Part shown: positions 18,841 through 25,668 of the stretch, piece by piece
Position numbering within the stretch: the stretch's first letter is position 1
Layout: every line of letters starts with the position of its first letter
DNA from: Bacteroidales bacterium UBA4331
GTDB taxonomy: Bacteria; Bacteroidota; Bacteroidia; Bacteroidales; Paludibacteraceae
NCBI GenBank assembly: GCA_002394395.1
Contig: DGTR01000028.1
Span: forward strand, 9,903 to 73,902
DNA: 64,000 nucleotides
Direction: 5' to 3'
Notes under the pieces: model-generated
Seen by the model: the letters and a program-made list of their open reading frames with translations, nothing else
What the model was told of the DNA's origin: nothing
The model's database searches: none
Position numbers and translations under genes: made by a program

Positions 18841-19473
18841 TTATAGCATTTTCAACGCTTCGCGAATGACAGCCTCTACTTTCATATCCGGCTGTGCCTT
18901 CAAAATCTTATCTACCGCTTTGCCGCTGGCTGCCGACGCAAAGCCAAGCATCGTCAGCGCGCTGATAGCCTCGGCTTTCACTCCGGTATCGGCTTCTACA
19001 TCCAGCATCGGAATCTCCGTCGGATCGCCGCCCAGATCTAACTTGATCGCCTTGTCCTTCAGGTCCACAATAATCCTCTGCGCGGTCTTCGGGCCCAAGC
19101 CTTTCACTTTCGCCATGGCCTTCGCGTTGCCCGTAGCGATGAGCATCCGCAACTCTTCTGCGCTGAAAGCACTCATGATCATCCGCGCCGTCGCTGCGCC
19201 CACGCCGCTAACCGTCAGCAGCAACTCAAACAACTGCCTTTCCGCCTTCGTCACAAAGCCGTACACCTCATGCACGTCCTCACGGATAATCTCCGTGATA
19301 AACAACTTCACCTCTTCGCTTTCGACTTTCGACTTTTGACTTTCGACTTCTTTCCCCACCAGCGCCGAGTAGCCCGGCAGCGTGATAGCGATTCCGTAAC
19401 CCACGCCCGCAGCCTCAATAACCGCCTCCGTCGGGTTCAATTCAGTCAATATTCCTTTGATATATTCTATCAT
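18841..19473 (-). CDS. ruvA: Holliday junction branch migration protein RuvA
   Basis: 210 residues, slightly longer than the usual ~195-200. It binds four-way junctions and loads the RuvB motor. Visible features: an OB-fold N-terminus (MIEYIKGILTELNP, GVGYGIAITLPGYS), helix-hairpin-helix segments (LLTVSGVGAATARMIM and VKGLGPKTAQRIIVDLKDK) and a C-terminal RuvB-binding helical domain (EAISALTMLGF). The extra length lies around residues 41-53 (KEVESQKSKVESEE), encoded by a TCGAAAG-type tandem repeat in the loop between two OB strands. sprA lies immediately downstream; a Bacteroides-type promoter precedes ruvA. Confidence 0.95.
   Translation of the reverse strand: MIEYIKGILTELNPTEAVIEAAGVGYGIAITLPGYSALVGKEVESQKSKVESEEVKLFITEIIREDVHEVYGFVTKAERQLFELLLTVSGVGAATARMIMSAFSAEELRMLIATGNAKAMAKVKGLGPKTAQRIIVDLKDKAIKLDLGGDPTEIPMLDVEADTGVKAEAISALTMLGFASAASGKAVDKILKAQPDMKVEAVIREALKML
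19314..19352. repeat. TCGAAAG-family tandem repeat in frame within ruvA
   Basis: Degenerate 7-bp repeats (ttcgactttcgacttttgac on the + strand) encode a charged stretch, KEVESQKSKVESE, in a RuvA surface loop. The same family lies after the mltD stop (32641) and after the GldG-like stop (42060-42090). Confidence 0.75.
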
Positions 19474-19569
19474 CGTCTTTATTTTTCTTTGTCCTGTTCT
19501 CGCGCATTTTTGCGCGAACCCTGTATGTTTATTCCGCCGGATTTTATCCGGCTACACACAAAAAGCCTG

Positions 19570-19600
19570 CAAATGTACAACTTTTTTTTTATATACGCAA
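19570..19600 (-). promoter_or_regulatory. Bacteroides-type promoter of ruvA
   Basis: On the minus strand, TTG (19598-19600) and TACATTTG (19570-19577) are separated by 20 bp, matching the Bacteroidota -33/-7 pattern TTG...TAnnTTTG. ruvA begins about 97 bp downstream. Confidence 0.6.
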
Positions 19601-19643
19601 GCACGCGCGCATTTTTCTTATAAAATGTGTGCATTTTCTAAAA

Positions 19644-19675
19644 TTTTCAATTATCAATTTTCAATTATCAATTAT
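19644..19675. repeat. Short tandem repeat, TCAATTAT family
   Basis: Repeats of tcaattat/tcaatttt lie just upstream of the thiL -7 box, in the intergenic space between the divergent ruvA and thiL genes. Confidence 0.65.
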
Positions 19676-19681
19676 TTTTCG

Positions 19682-19689
19682 TACCTTTG
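19682..19689 (+). promoter_or_regulatory. -7 promoter box of thiL
   Basis: TACCTTTG fits the Bacteroidota -7 consensus TAnnTTTG and lies 22 bp before the thiL ATG. The -33 region (TTTT/TTTC about 20 bp upstream) is weak and lies inside a tandem repeat. Confidence 0.6.
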
Positions 19690-19710
19690 CATGCTCATTA
19701 TGTGTGTATT

Positions 19711-20727
19711 ATGACTGAAATCTCAAAATATGGTGAGTTCGGACTCATCAAACATCTGACAAAAGACCTCAAAACGGTCCAGCCTTCGACGAAGAAATCC
19801 GTCGGAGACGATTGTGCCGTCATGGATTTCGGCACAAAAAAAGTGCTCATGACAACCGACATGCTCCTTGAGGGCGTGCATTTCAACCTCGAGTACGTGC
19901 CCCTCAAGCACCTTGGTTACAAGGCGGCGATCGTCAATTTCTCGGATATCTACGCCATGAACGGTACGCCGACCCAGATTACCGTTTCGCTCGGTATCTC
20001 CAAGCGTTTCTCCGTCGAAGATATCGAAGCCCTTTATTCGGGCATTCGCCTGGCGTGCGAGCGCTATAACGTCGATCTCGTCGGAGGAGACACTTGCGCC
20101 TCTATGACCGGTCTTACGATCTCGATCACTTGCCTCGGAACGGCGGCGGCAAAAGACATCGTCTATCGAAACGGCGCCAAGCTCAACGACCTCATCTGCG
20201 TCTCCGGCAATCTCGGAACCGCGTATATGGGTCTCCAACTCCTCGAACGCGAACGTCTGGCGAATGCCGAGCAGCCTGACTTTGCCGGCAAGGAATACCT
20301 CCTCGAGCGCCAACTCAAGCCCGAAGCCCGCAGAGACATCCTCGAGTCCCTCCACAAAGCCGGCGTCAAGCCCACAGCGATGATGGATATCTCCGATGGC
20401 CTCTCCTCCGAACTCATGCATATATGCTCGCAATCAAACGTCGGTTGCTGCATCTACGAAGACAAACTGCCCATCGATTATCAAGCTGCTGCGCTGGCCG
20501 AAGAGATGAACCTCAATATCGTCACGTGCGCCCTCAACGGCGGAGAAGACTACGAACTCCTCTTCACCTGCTCCCTTGACGACTACGAGAAACTCATTCC
20601 CGTGGACGACCTCTATATCATCGGCCACATCACCAAACCCGAATACGGCTGCAATCTCATCGGCCGTAACGGCGAAGAACTCGCCCTCAAGGCCCAAGGC
20701 TGGAATGCTTTTGAAACGGACAAATAA
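19711..20727 (+). CDS. thiL: Thiamine-monophosphate kinase
   Basis: 338 residues. ThiL phosphorylates thiamine monophosphate to thiamine diphosphate using ATP in the cytoplasm. Family marks: KSVGDDCAVMDFG near the N-terminus (metal/ATP-binding acidic loop), TDMLLEGVHF, NFSDIYAMNG, LVGGDTCAS, and MMDISDGLSSEL near residue 225. The ATG at 19711 (MTEISKYGEF) is preferred over an upstream in-frame TTG because the latter overlaps the -7 promoter box. It is the first gene of a long + strand run; its TAA stop merges into the AAATGACC-type repeat that begins the kdsC frame. Confidence 0.93.
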   Translation: MTEISKYGEFGLIKHLTKDLKTVQPSTKKSVGDDCAVMDFGTKKVLMTTDMLLEGVHFNLEYVPLKHLGYKAAIVNFSDIYAMNGTPTQITVSLGISKRFSVEDIEALYSGIRLACERYNVDLVGGDTCASMTGLTISITCLGTAAAKDIVYRNGAKLNDLICVSGNLGTAYMGLQLLERERLANAEQPDFAGKEYLLERQLKPEARRDILESLHKAGVKPTAMMDISDGLSSELMHICSQSNVGCCIYEDKLPIDYQAAALAEEMNLNIVTCALNGGEDYELLFTCSLDDYEKLIPVDDLYIIGHITKPEYGCNLIGRNGEELALKAQGWNAFETDK

Positions 20728-20820
20728 ATGGCCAAATGGCTAAATGACCAAATAAATGAACAAATGGTAAATGACCAAATGGTAAATGACCCAATGGTAA
20801 ATGACCAAATCGTAAATAAA
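20721..20820. repeat. Largest AAATGACCAAATGGT tandem repeat (thiL/kdsC junction)
   Basis: About twelve 7-8 bp units (aaatgacc, aaatggt and variants) span the thiL stop and the first ~31 codons of the kdsC frame. Only one of the three forward frames is free of stops; it reads a repeating MVNDQ pentapeptide, and it is the one joined to kdsC. Confidence 0.85.
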
Positions 20821-21336
20821 GTTCGGTTATTTCTCACCGACGTAGATGGTTGCCTCACGGACGGCGGCATGTATTACTCCGCCGAAGGCGAAGTGCTCAA
20901 GCGTTTCTGCGTCTATGACGGCATGGGCATGGTCTGTCTCCAGCAGGCAGGCATCCCTTGCGGCATCCTCACTTCCGAGAACTCGCCCGTCGTCAAAGCC
21001 CGCGCAGAGAAACTCAAACTCCAATACCTCTACCTCGGCGTCGGCTCCAAAGTCAATCCGAATTGCCTGACGAAATTACAGGCGGCTTCGGAGATATGCG
21101 CCCAACTCGGCATCACCCTCGATGAGGTCTGCTACGTCGGAGACGATATCAACGATATCGACCTCCTCCGCGCCGTCGGCTACCCCTGTTGCCCGCCCAA
21201 TGCCCGCCCCGAAGTCAAAGCCCTCACACGCGCTTCCGGAGCAAAAAACGACATACAGATCCTTGCTACCCCCGGAGGACAAGGAGCCATCCGCGAAATA
21301 GCAGATCAAATATTGAAAAAAATAAGCAAAAAATAA
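20728..21336 (+). CDS. kdsC: 3-deoxy-manno-octulosonate-8-phosphatase (KdsC, HAD superfamily)
   Basis: 202 residues as read from the first ATG. KdsC removes phosphate from Kdo-8-phosphate in lipopolysaccharide or capsule synthesis. HAD motif I is FLTDVDGCLTDG, followed by RFCVYDGMGM, GILTSENSPVV (motif II) and YVGDDINDIDLL (motif IV). The enzymatic part starts only at about residue 32; before it lies the repeat-encoded NDQMV run, so the protein is ~30 residues longer than usual. Several in-repeat ATGs could be the true start (for example 20761). kdsD lies three genes downstream, which supports the Kdo assignment; kdsA and kdsB are not in the window. Confidence 0.88.
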   Translation: MAKWLNDQINEQMVNDQMVNDPMVNDQIVNKVRLFLTDVDGCLTDGGMYYSAEGEVLKRFCVYDGMGMVCLQQAGIPCGILTSENSPVVKARAEKLKLQYLYLGVGSKVNPNCLTKLQAASEICAQLGITLDEVCYVGDDINDIDLLRAVGYPCCPPNARPEVKALTRASGAKNDIQILATPGGQGAIREIADQILKKISKK

Positions 21337-21365
21337 GTCAAAAAACGGTCCAAAAACGGTCCTCC

Positions 21366-21409
21366 ATCGGATGCTCATCGGATGCTGATCGGATGCTCAT
21401 CGGATGCTC
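21366..21409. repeat. Four 11-bp tandem repeats (atcggatgctc)
   Basis: Exactly four copies of atcggatgctc with one base change, between kdsC and ispD. It is preceded by a doubled aaacggtcc motif (~21345-21362). The unit length differs from the 7-8 bp families. Confidence 0.85.
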
Positions 21410-21432
21410 CGTACGACGTCAGACCAAGGAAA

Positions 21433-22116
21433 ATGCGAAATATAGCCGTCATATTAGCCGGAGGAATCGGCAGTAGAGTGGGGGGAGAAACCCCGAAACA
21501 ACTCTTGCCTCTTGCCGACGGGCGCTCTATCTTGGAGCACTCCATCGATGCCTTTGAGGCCTCGCCATGCATCGACGAGATCGCTGTTGTCATGCACCCT
21601 GACCACATGTCTTCCCTACATAAATTATGCCAAACGAACCGCTGGCAGAAACTGACAACAATCATCCCCGGCGGCGCCGAACGATGGGAATCATCCTATA
21701 ACGCCATCAAAGCATTCTGTTCTCCCTCCCTTGTGGGGAGGGATGGGGTGGGGTTATTGCTCCACGACGCCGCGCGGCCGTTTGTCTCCCAGCGCATCAT
21801 CGCCGACGTCTGTCAAGCACTCGAGACCCACGAAGCCGTCACGGTCGCGGTGCCTTCTACGGACACAATTTATATAACCGACCACAGCCGTCTCGTTTCC
21901 ATGCCGCCCCGCGAAACCGTTTGGCGTGCGCAGACACCGCAGGCTTTTCATCTGTCCACCATCGCTGAGGCTTTCCGTCGCCTGACGAATGACGATAATC
22001 GCCCCTCGATTACCGACGATATTGGTATAGTTCATCATTACCTTCCCGGCACGTCGGTCTATATCGTTCCCGGTGAGGAAACCAACAAGAAAATCACATA
22101 CCCCGAAGACTTATGA
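21433..22116 (+). CDS. ispD: 2-C-methyl-D-erythritol 4-phosphate cytidylyltransferase
   Basis: 227 residues. IspD makes CDP-methylerythritol in the non-mevalonate isoprenoid pathway. Marks: AVILAGGIGSRVGGETPKQL (CTP loop), LLHDAARPFVS, and the C-terminal ITDDIGIVHHY...VPGEETNKKITYPEDL. The start at 21433 (MRNIAVIL) is chosen because it has an AGGA upstream and an earlier in-frame ATG lies in a tandem repeat. Residues ~97-107 (SPSLVGRDGVG) are encoded by a G/C-run palindromic repeat inserted just before the conserved HDAARP motif. Its stop overlaps the next gene's ATG (ATGA). A second cytidylyltransferase domain occurs at 24295 but is of the CDP-ribitol type. Confidence 0.88.
   Translation: MRNIAVILAGGIGSRVGGETPKQLLPLADGRSILEHSIDAFEASPCIDEIAVVMHPDHMSSLHKLCQTNRWQKLTTIIPGGAERWESSYNAIKAFCSPSLVGRDGVGLLLHDAARPFVSQRIIADVCQALETHEAVTVAVPSTDTIYITDHSRLVSMPPRETVWRAQTPQAFHLSTIAEAFRRLTNDDNRPSITDDIGIVHHYLPGTSVYIVPGEETNKKITYPEDL
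21721..21754. repeat. G-run palindromic repeat in frame within ispD
   Basis: Sequence of the form ccctccc-ttgtgg-ggaggg-atggggtgggg: an inverted CCTCCC/GGAGGG pair followed by G-runs. It reads through in the ispD frame as SPSLVGRDGVG, a stretch foreign to the family at this point. Confidence 0.6.
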
Positions 22117-23300
22117 AAATCATCCTTTTAGGCACTACATATCCTTATCGCGGCGGTTTGGCTACTTTCAACGAACGCCTCGCGCGGCAGTTTCAGGAAG
22201 AAGGACACGAGGTGGAACTTTGGACCTTCACGCTCCAATATCCCTCTTTTCTCTTCCCTGGGAAGACGCAGTATTCGTCCGAGCAACCACCTGCAGGTCT
22301 CACCATCCGTCGAGTCCTCAACTCCTGCAATCCCTTCAACTGGCTACGTGTCGGTCGTCAGATACGCAAAGCCGCTCCGGACATGCTCATCTGTTGTTAC
22401 TGGATGGCATTCTTTGCCCCCGCGTATGGACTCATCTCCCGCTTGGCGCGCGGAAACGGCAAGACCAAAACCATCGCGCTTGTGCATAACATGATGCCGC
22501 ATGAGCCATCCATCCTCGATAAACTCTTCGCACCGTATTTCGTGGCTTCCCAAGACGGTTTTATCGCCCTCTCGGAGAGTGTCGTAAAAGATATAGAGAA
22601 GGTGGAGCAAAAAATCATAAATCATAAATCACAAACCATAAATCATAAATCACAAATCATAAATACGCCAAAGGCGTCCTCCCCTCATCCCATCTACGAC
22701 CACTACGGCGAACGGATGTCGAAACCCGAAGCGTGTCAAGCGTTAAACATCCCTGCCGACAAGCAATATATGCTCTTCTTCGGGCTGGTTCGTGCCTACA
22801 AAGGGCTTGATCTCCTGTTGGATGCTTTTGCGCAGATCAAAGACCAACTGCCTTCGCTCCAACTCATCATTGCCGGTGAGTTTTACGAACACGAAGATAA
22901 ATATCGCTCCCAGATAGCTGCGAATAAGCTTTCCGACCGGGTTATCTTGCGTAATGAGTTCATCCCGGATGCCGATTTGCGCAAGTATTTCGGAGCTGCC
23001 GATCTCATCGTCCAGCCTTATAAATCTGCTACGCAATCCGGTGTGACACAGGTGGCTTTCCATTTCGAGAAACCCATGCTCGTTACGAATGTCGGCGGTC
23101 TGGGAGAGATAGTGCACGACCATCAGATGGGCTATGCCTGCGAACCTTCCGCAGATGCCATAGCCGCTGACCTGCTGGATTATTTCACGAATGATCGGCA
23201 AGCAGATTATACATCGTACCTCAAAAAAGAGAAAACCAAATACGCGTGGTCCAATATCACCCGCGCGTTCCTAACAATATTATCAAAAAATGGTAAATGA
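22113..23300 (+). CDS. Glycosyltransferase family 4-like protein
   Basis: 395 residues with a GT-B fold layout: an N-terminal TTYPYRGGLATFNERLAR (acceptor domain), a linker, then LFFGLVRAYKGLDLLLDAFA (~215) and IVQPYKSATQSGVTQVAFHFEKPMLV (~290-315). It probably transfers a sugar onto a lipid-linked or LPS-type glycan; donor and acceptor are unknown. Residues ~167-185 (INHKSQTINHKSQII) are a repeat-encoded insert. Its ATG overlaps the ispD stop (ATGA), and its own stop lies in the AAATGACC-type repeat that also contains the kdsD start, so the two genes overlap by 11 bp. Confidence 0.83.
   Translation: MKIILLGTTYPYRGGLATFNERLARQFQEEGHEVELWTFTLQYPSFLFPGKTQYSSEQPPAGLTIRRVLNSCNPFNWLRVGRQIRKAAPDMLICCYWMAFFAPAYGLISRLARGNGKTKTIALVHNMMPHEPSILDKLFAPYFVASQDGFIALSESVVKDIEKVEQKIINHKSQTINHKSQIINTPKASSPHPIYDHYGERMSKPEACQALNIPADKQYMLFFGLVRAYKGLDLLLDAFAQIKDQLPSLQLIIAGEFYEHEDKYRSQIAANKLSDRVILRNEFIPDADLRKYFGAADLIVQPYKSATQSGVTQVAFHFEKPMLVTNVGGLGEIVHDHQMGYACEPSADAIAADLLDYFTNDRQADYTSYLKKEKTKYAWSNITRAFLTILSKNGK
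22609..22666. repeat. AAATCATA-family tandem repeat in frame within a glycosyltransferase
   Basis: Repeating aaatcata/aaatcaca octamers; three octamers make 24 bp, so the product shows an 8-residue period (INHKSQTI, INHKSQII). It lies in the linker between the two GT-B domains. Confidence 0.8.
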
Positions 23301-23318
23301 CCAAGTGGTAAATAAAGA
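23289..23318. repeat. AAATGACCAAATGGT-family repeat at glycosyltransferase/kdsD junction
   Basis: aatggtaaatgaccaagtgg followed by taaataaag. One frame supplies the TGA stop of the glycosyltransferase; another supplies the ATG and first codons (MVNDQVVNK) of kdsD. Confidence 0.75.
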
Positions 23319-24282
23319 GCACGTTATTAAACGTGCGATTGATTGCCTGCAAACAGAAGCAAAAGCAATCATGGCTTTGGAAGATCGTATCGATGACAAC
23401 TTCCTAAGAGCGGTACAACTCCTCAAAGAATGCAAAGGCAAAGTCGTAGTCACAGGCGTTGGCAAATCCGGGCATATAGGTTCGAAGATTGCGGCCACAC
23501 TGGCTTCTACCGGAACGCCGGCTTTCTTCTTGAATCCGTTGGATGCCTATCATGGCGATCTGGGTATGCTCGCTTCCGGCGATCTGTTACTCGCAATCTC
23601 TTATTCCGGTGCTACCGAAGAGCTGCTGCGCTTCTTGCCGCTCATCCAAGCAAAGCATATACCCATCATCGGTATGTCCTCCAACCCGAATTCTCTCTTG
23701 GCGAAATATGCAGATGTCCATCTCTCTATAGCCGTGGAACGCGAAGCGGATCCGCTTAACCTCGTGCCGACCTCCTCTACAACCGTCACACTCGCCCTTG
23801 GCGATGCACTCGCTTGCGCACTCATCGAGGCGGCGCATTTCCAGCCTTCCGACTTCGCTATGCTGCATCCGGGAGGCGATCTCGGACGCAAACTCTTGGC
23901 AAAAGTACAAGAGGTCATGGTCTGCGAAAACCTGCCGTTCCTCACTCCCAAAATGCTGATGAAAGAGGCAATAGAAATTGTTACCAACGGCACATTAGGC
24001 GTCGGCATCGTTGTAGATCAGAACCACCATCTCCTTGGTATCGTTACCGACGGAGACATCCGCCGTGCGATGTTACGCCTCGGACAATCGTTCTTTGCTA
24101 CGTCCGTAGAGCAGATCATGTCTCGCAACCCCAAGACCATCAACAAGGATGCCAAGATTGTTGAAGCCGGAGAAACGATGAATCATTATTCTATCCACTC
24201 TTTGATTGTAGTCGATGATAACCGTGTCGTAGGCGTCATCGATTCCTTCTCCTGCCTCCCCGGCACACGTTTTTATCACTAA
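23290..24282 (+). CDS. kdsD: Arabinose-5-phosphate isomerase (KpsF/GutQ family)
   Basis: 330 residues. It interconverts ribulose-5-phosphate and arabinose-5-phosphate, the first step of Kdo synthesis. An SIS domain spans ~40-180 (VVTGVGKSGHIGSKIAATLASTG, SYSGATEELLRFLP, PTSSTTVTLALGDALA), followed by two CBS domains (~205-330; GIVTDGDIRR). The start codon and first nine residues come from the tandem repeat; the next in-frame ATG is too far inside. The cluster with kdsC supports Kdo synthesis rather than GutQ-type sugar-alcohol metabolism. Confidence 0.9.
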   Translation: MVNDQVVNKEHVIKRAIDCLQTEAKAIMALEDRIDDNFLRAVQLLKECKGKVVVTGVGKSGHIGSKIAATLASTGTPAFFLNPLDAYHGDLGMLASGDLLLAISYSGATEELLRFLPLIQAKHIPIIGMSSNPNSLLAKYADVHLSIAVEREADPLNLVPTSSTTVTLALGDALACALIEAAHFQPSDFAMLHPGGDLGRKLLAKVQEVMVCENLPFLTPKMLMKEAIEIVTNGTLGVGIVVDQNHHLLGIVTDGDIRRAMLRLGQSFFATSVEQIMSRNPKTINKDAKIVEAGETMNHYSIHSLIVVDDNRVVGVIDSFSCLPGTRFYH

Positions 24283-24294
24283 ATTTCTAAGACG

Positions 24295-25668
24295 ATGAGT
24301 AGAAATATTGCAGTCATATTAGCCGGTGGTAGCGGGTCGCGTTTTGGACGTGATCTGCCGAAACAGTTTCTGAAAGTTGCAGGAAAGAAAGTGATTGAGC
24401 ACACAATTGATGTGTTTGAACATAATGAGTTGATAGATGAGATTGCGGTTGTTACTCGTCCTGAATTTATATCAGACATAGAGCAAATGGTAGTGAATAA
24501 CCATTATGCGAAAGTTCGTAAAATATTGCAGGGCGGTAAAGAGAGGTATCATTCGAGTCTTTCTGCGATAAACGCCTATACGAATGACGATGACAATCTG
24601 ATTTTTCACGATGCTGTCCGTCCGTTGGTGAACGACCGTATTATTGATGATTGCGTGAAAGCGTTGGAGAAATACGAAGCGATAGATGTGGCTATACCCG
24701 TTGCGGACACTATTATTCAGGTAGATGAAAAGGATTGCATTCAAACCATTCCAACGCGCTCTACACTTCGCAGTGGTCAAACTCCGCAATGTTTTAAGCG
24801 CGGAGTTATTCACAAGGCATATGAAATCGCGTTGCAAGATCCGCAGTTTGTTACCACAGATGATTGTGGAGTCGTTCGTAAATATTTGCCGAATGTCCCT
24901 GTATTTGTCGTGAAAGGCGAGGTCTTCAATATGAAGATTACCTATAAAGAAGACTTGTTCTTGGTAGATAAACTCTTCCAATTGAAGAGCCAAGAAGGGA
25001 GTCAAGACGCATTGACAGAAAAGACAAAAGAGCAGTTACAAGGCAAAGTGCTGGTTGTTTTCGGCGGCAGTTACGGTATTGGAGCAGATGTGGCTCGTTT
25101 AGCGAAGGAATGCGGAGCAAAAGTATATTCATTCAGCCGTTCCCTGAACGGCGTGGATGTGAGCCGGATAGAGCAAGTGGAGAAGGCTTTGCACGATGTG
25201 GCTGAGAAAGAGGGAAAGATTGATTATGTGGTGAATACAGCGGGAATATTGATCAAGGAAGCTCTTTCGACGATGGATTATGAGCGTATCCAACAATCGG
25301 TGAATGTGAATATGTTAGGAATCATCAATGTGGCGAAAGCGTCTTATCCTTATTTAGCACAAACGAAAGGCTCACTTTTGGCCTATACGAGCAGCAGTTA
25401 TACGCGCGGAAGAATGATGTATAGTATCTATTCCGCCACCAAAGCAGCAGTTGTCAATTTAGTGCAAGCATTGGCGGAAGAATGGTCGAATGACCACATT
25501 CGTGTCAATTGTATTAATCCGGAGCGAACCAAAACACCGATGCGTGTATCTAATTTCGGTAACGAACCGGAAGATACATTGCTCAAAGCAGAAGTGGTAG
25601 CGATAGCTTCGCTGAATACTTTGGTTTCTAATTTTACAGGAGAAGTAATTGATGTCAAGCGTCATTGA
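24295..25668 (+). CDS. Bifunctional CDP-ribitol-type synthase: cytidylyltransferase + SDR reductase
   Basis: 457 residues in two parts. Residues 1-~235 are an IspD/TarI-like cytidylyltransferase (AVILAGGSGSRFGRDLPKQF, FHDAVRPLV, NMKITYKEDLFL). Residues ~243-457 are a short-chain dehydrogenase (VVFGGSYGIGADVARLA, NTAGI, YSATKAAVVNL for the Tyr-x-x-x-Lys pair, NCINPERTKTPM). The same fusion and length are known in Haemophilus Bcs1/Acs1, which reduces ribulose-5-phosphate and forms CDP-ribitol for ribitol-phosphate capsules. The substrate is inferred from that architecture and from the next gene, a TagB/TagF-type phosphotransferase overlapping it. Base composition becomes AT-richer from here on. 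Confidence 0.82.
   Translation: MSRNIAVILAGGSGSRFGRDLPKQFLKVAGKKVIEHTIDVFEHNELIDEIAVVTRPEFISDIEQMVVNNHYAKVRKILQGGKERYHSSLSAINAYTNDDDNLIFHDAVRPLVNDRIIDDCVKALEKYEAIDVAIPVADTIIQVDEKDCIQTIPTRSTLRSGQTPQCFKRGVIHKAYEIALQDPQFVTTDDCGVVRKYLPNVPVFVVKGEVFNMKITYKEDLFLVDKLFQLKSQEGSQDALTEKTKEQLQGKVLVVFGGSYGIGADVARLAKECGAKVYSFSRSLNGVDVSRIEQVEKALHDVAEKEGKIDYVVNTAGILIKEALSTMDYERIQQSVNVNMLGIINVAKASYPYLAQTKGSLLAYTSSSYTRGRMMYSIYSATKAAVVNLVQALAEEWSNDHIRVNCINPERTKTPMRVSNFGNEPEDTLLKAEVVAIASLNTLVSNFTGEVIDVKRH

Noticed and set aside
20721..20820. CRISPR array
   Set aside because: Units are 7-8 bp with no spacers between them and no cas genes in the window.
21382..21432. Longer start for ispD
   Set aside because: The extra codons are the 11-bp tandem repeat and following spacer; the chosen ATG has an upstream AGGA and the family N-terminus.
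24295..25000. Second IspD for isoprenoid synthesis
   Set aside because: The domain is fused to an SDR and followed by a TagB/TagF-type enzyme, which fits CDP-ribitol; a bona fide ispD lies at 21433.
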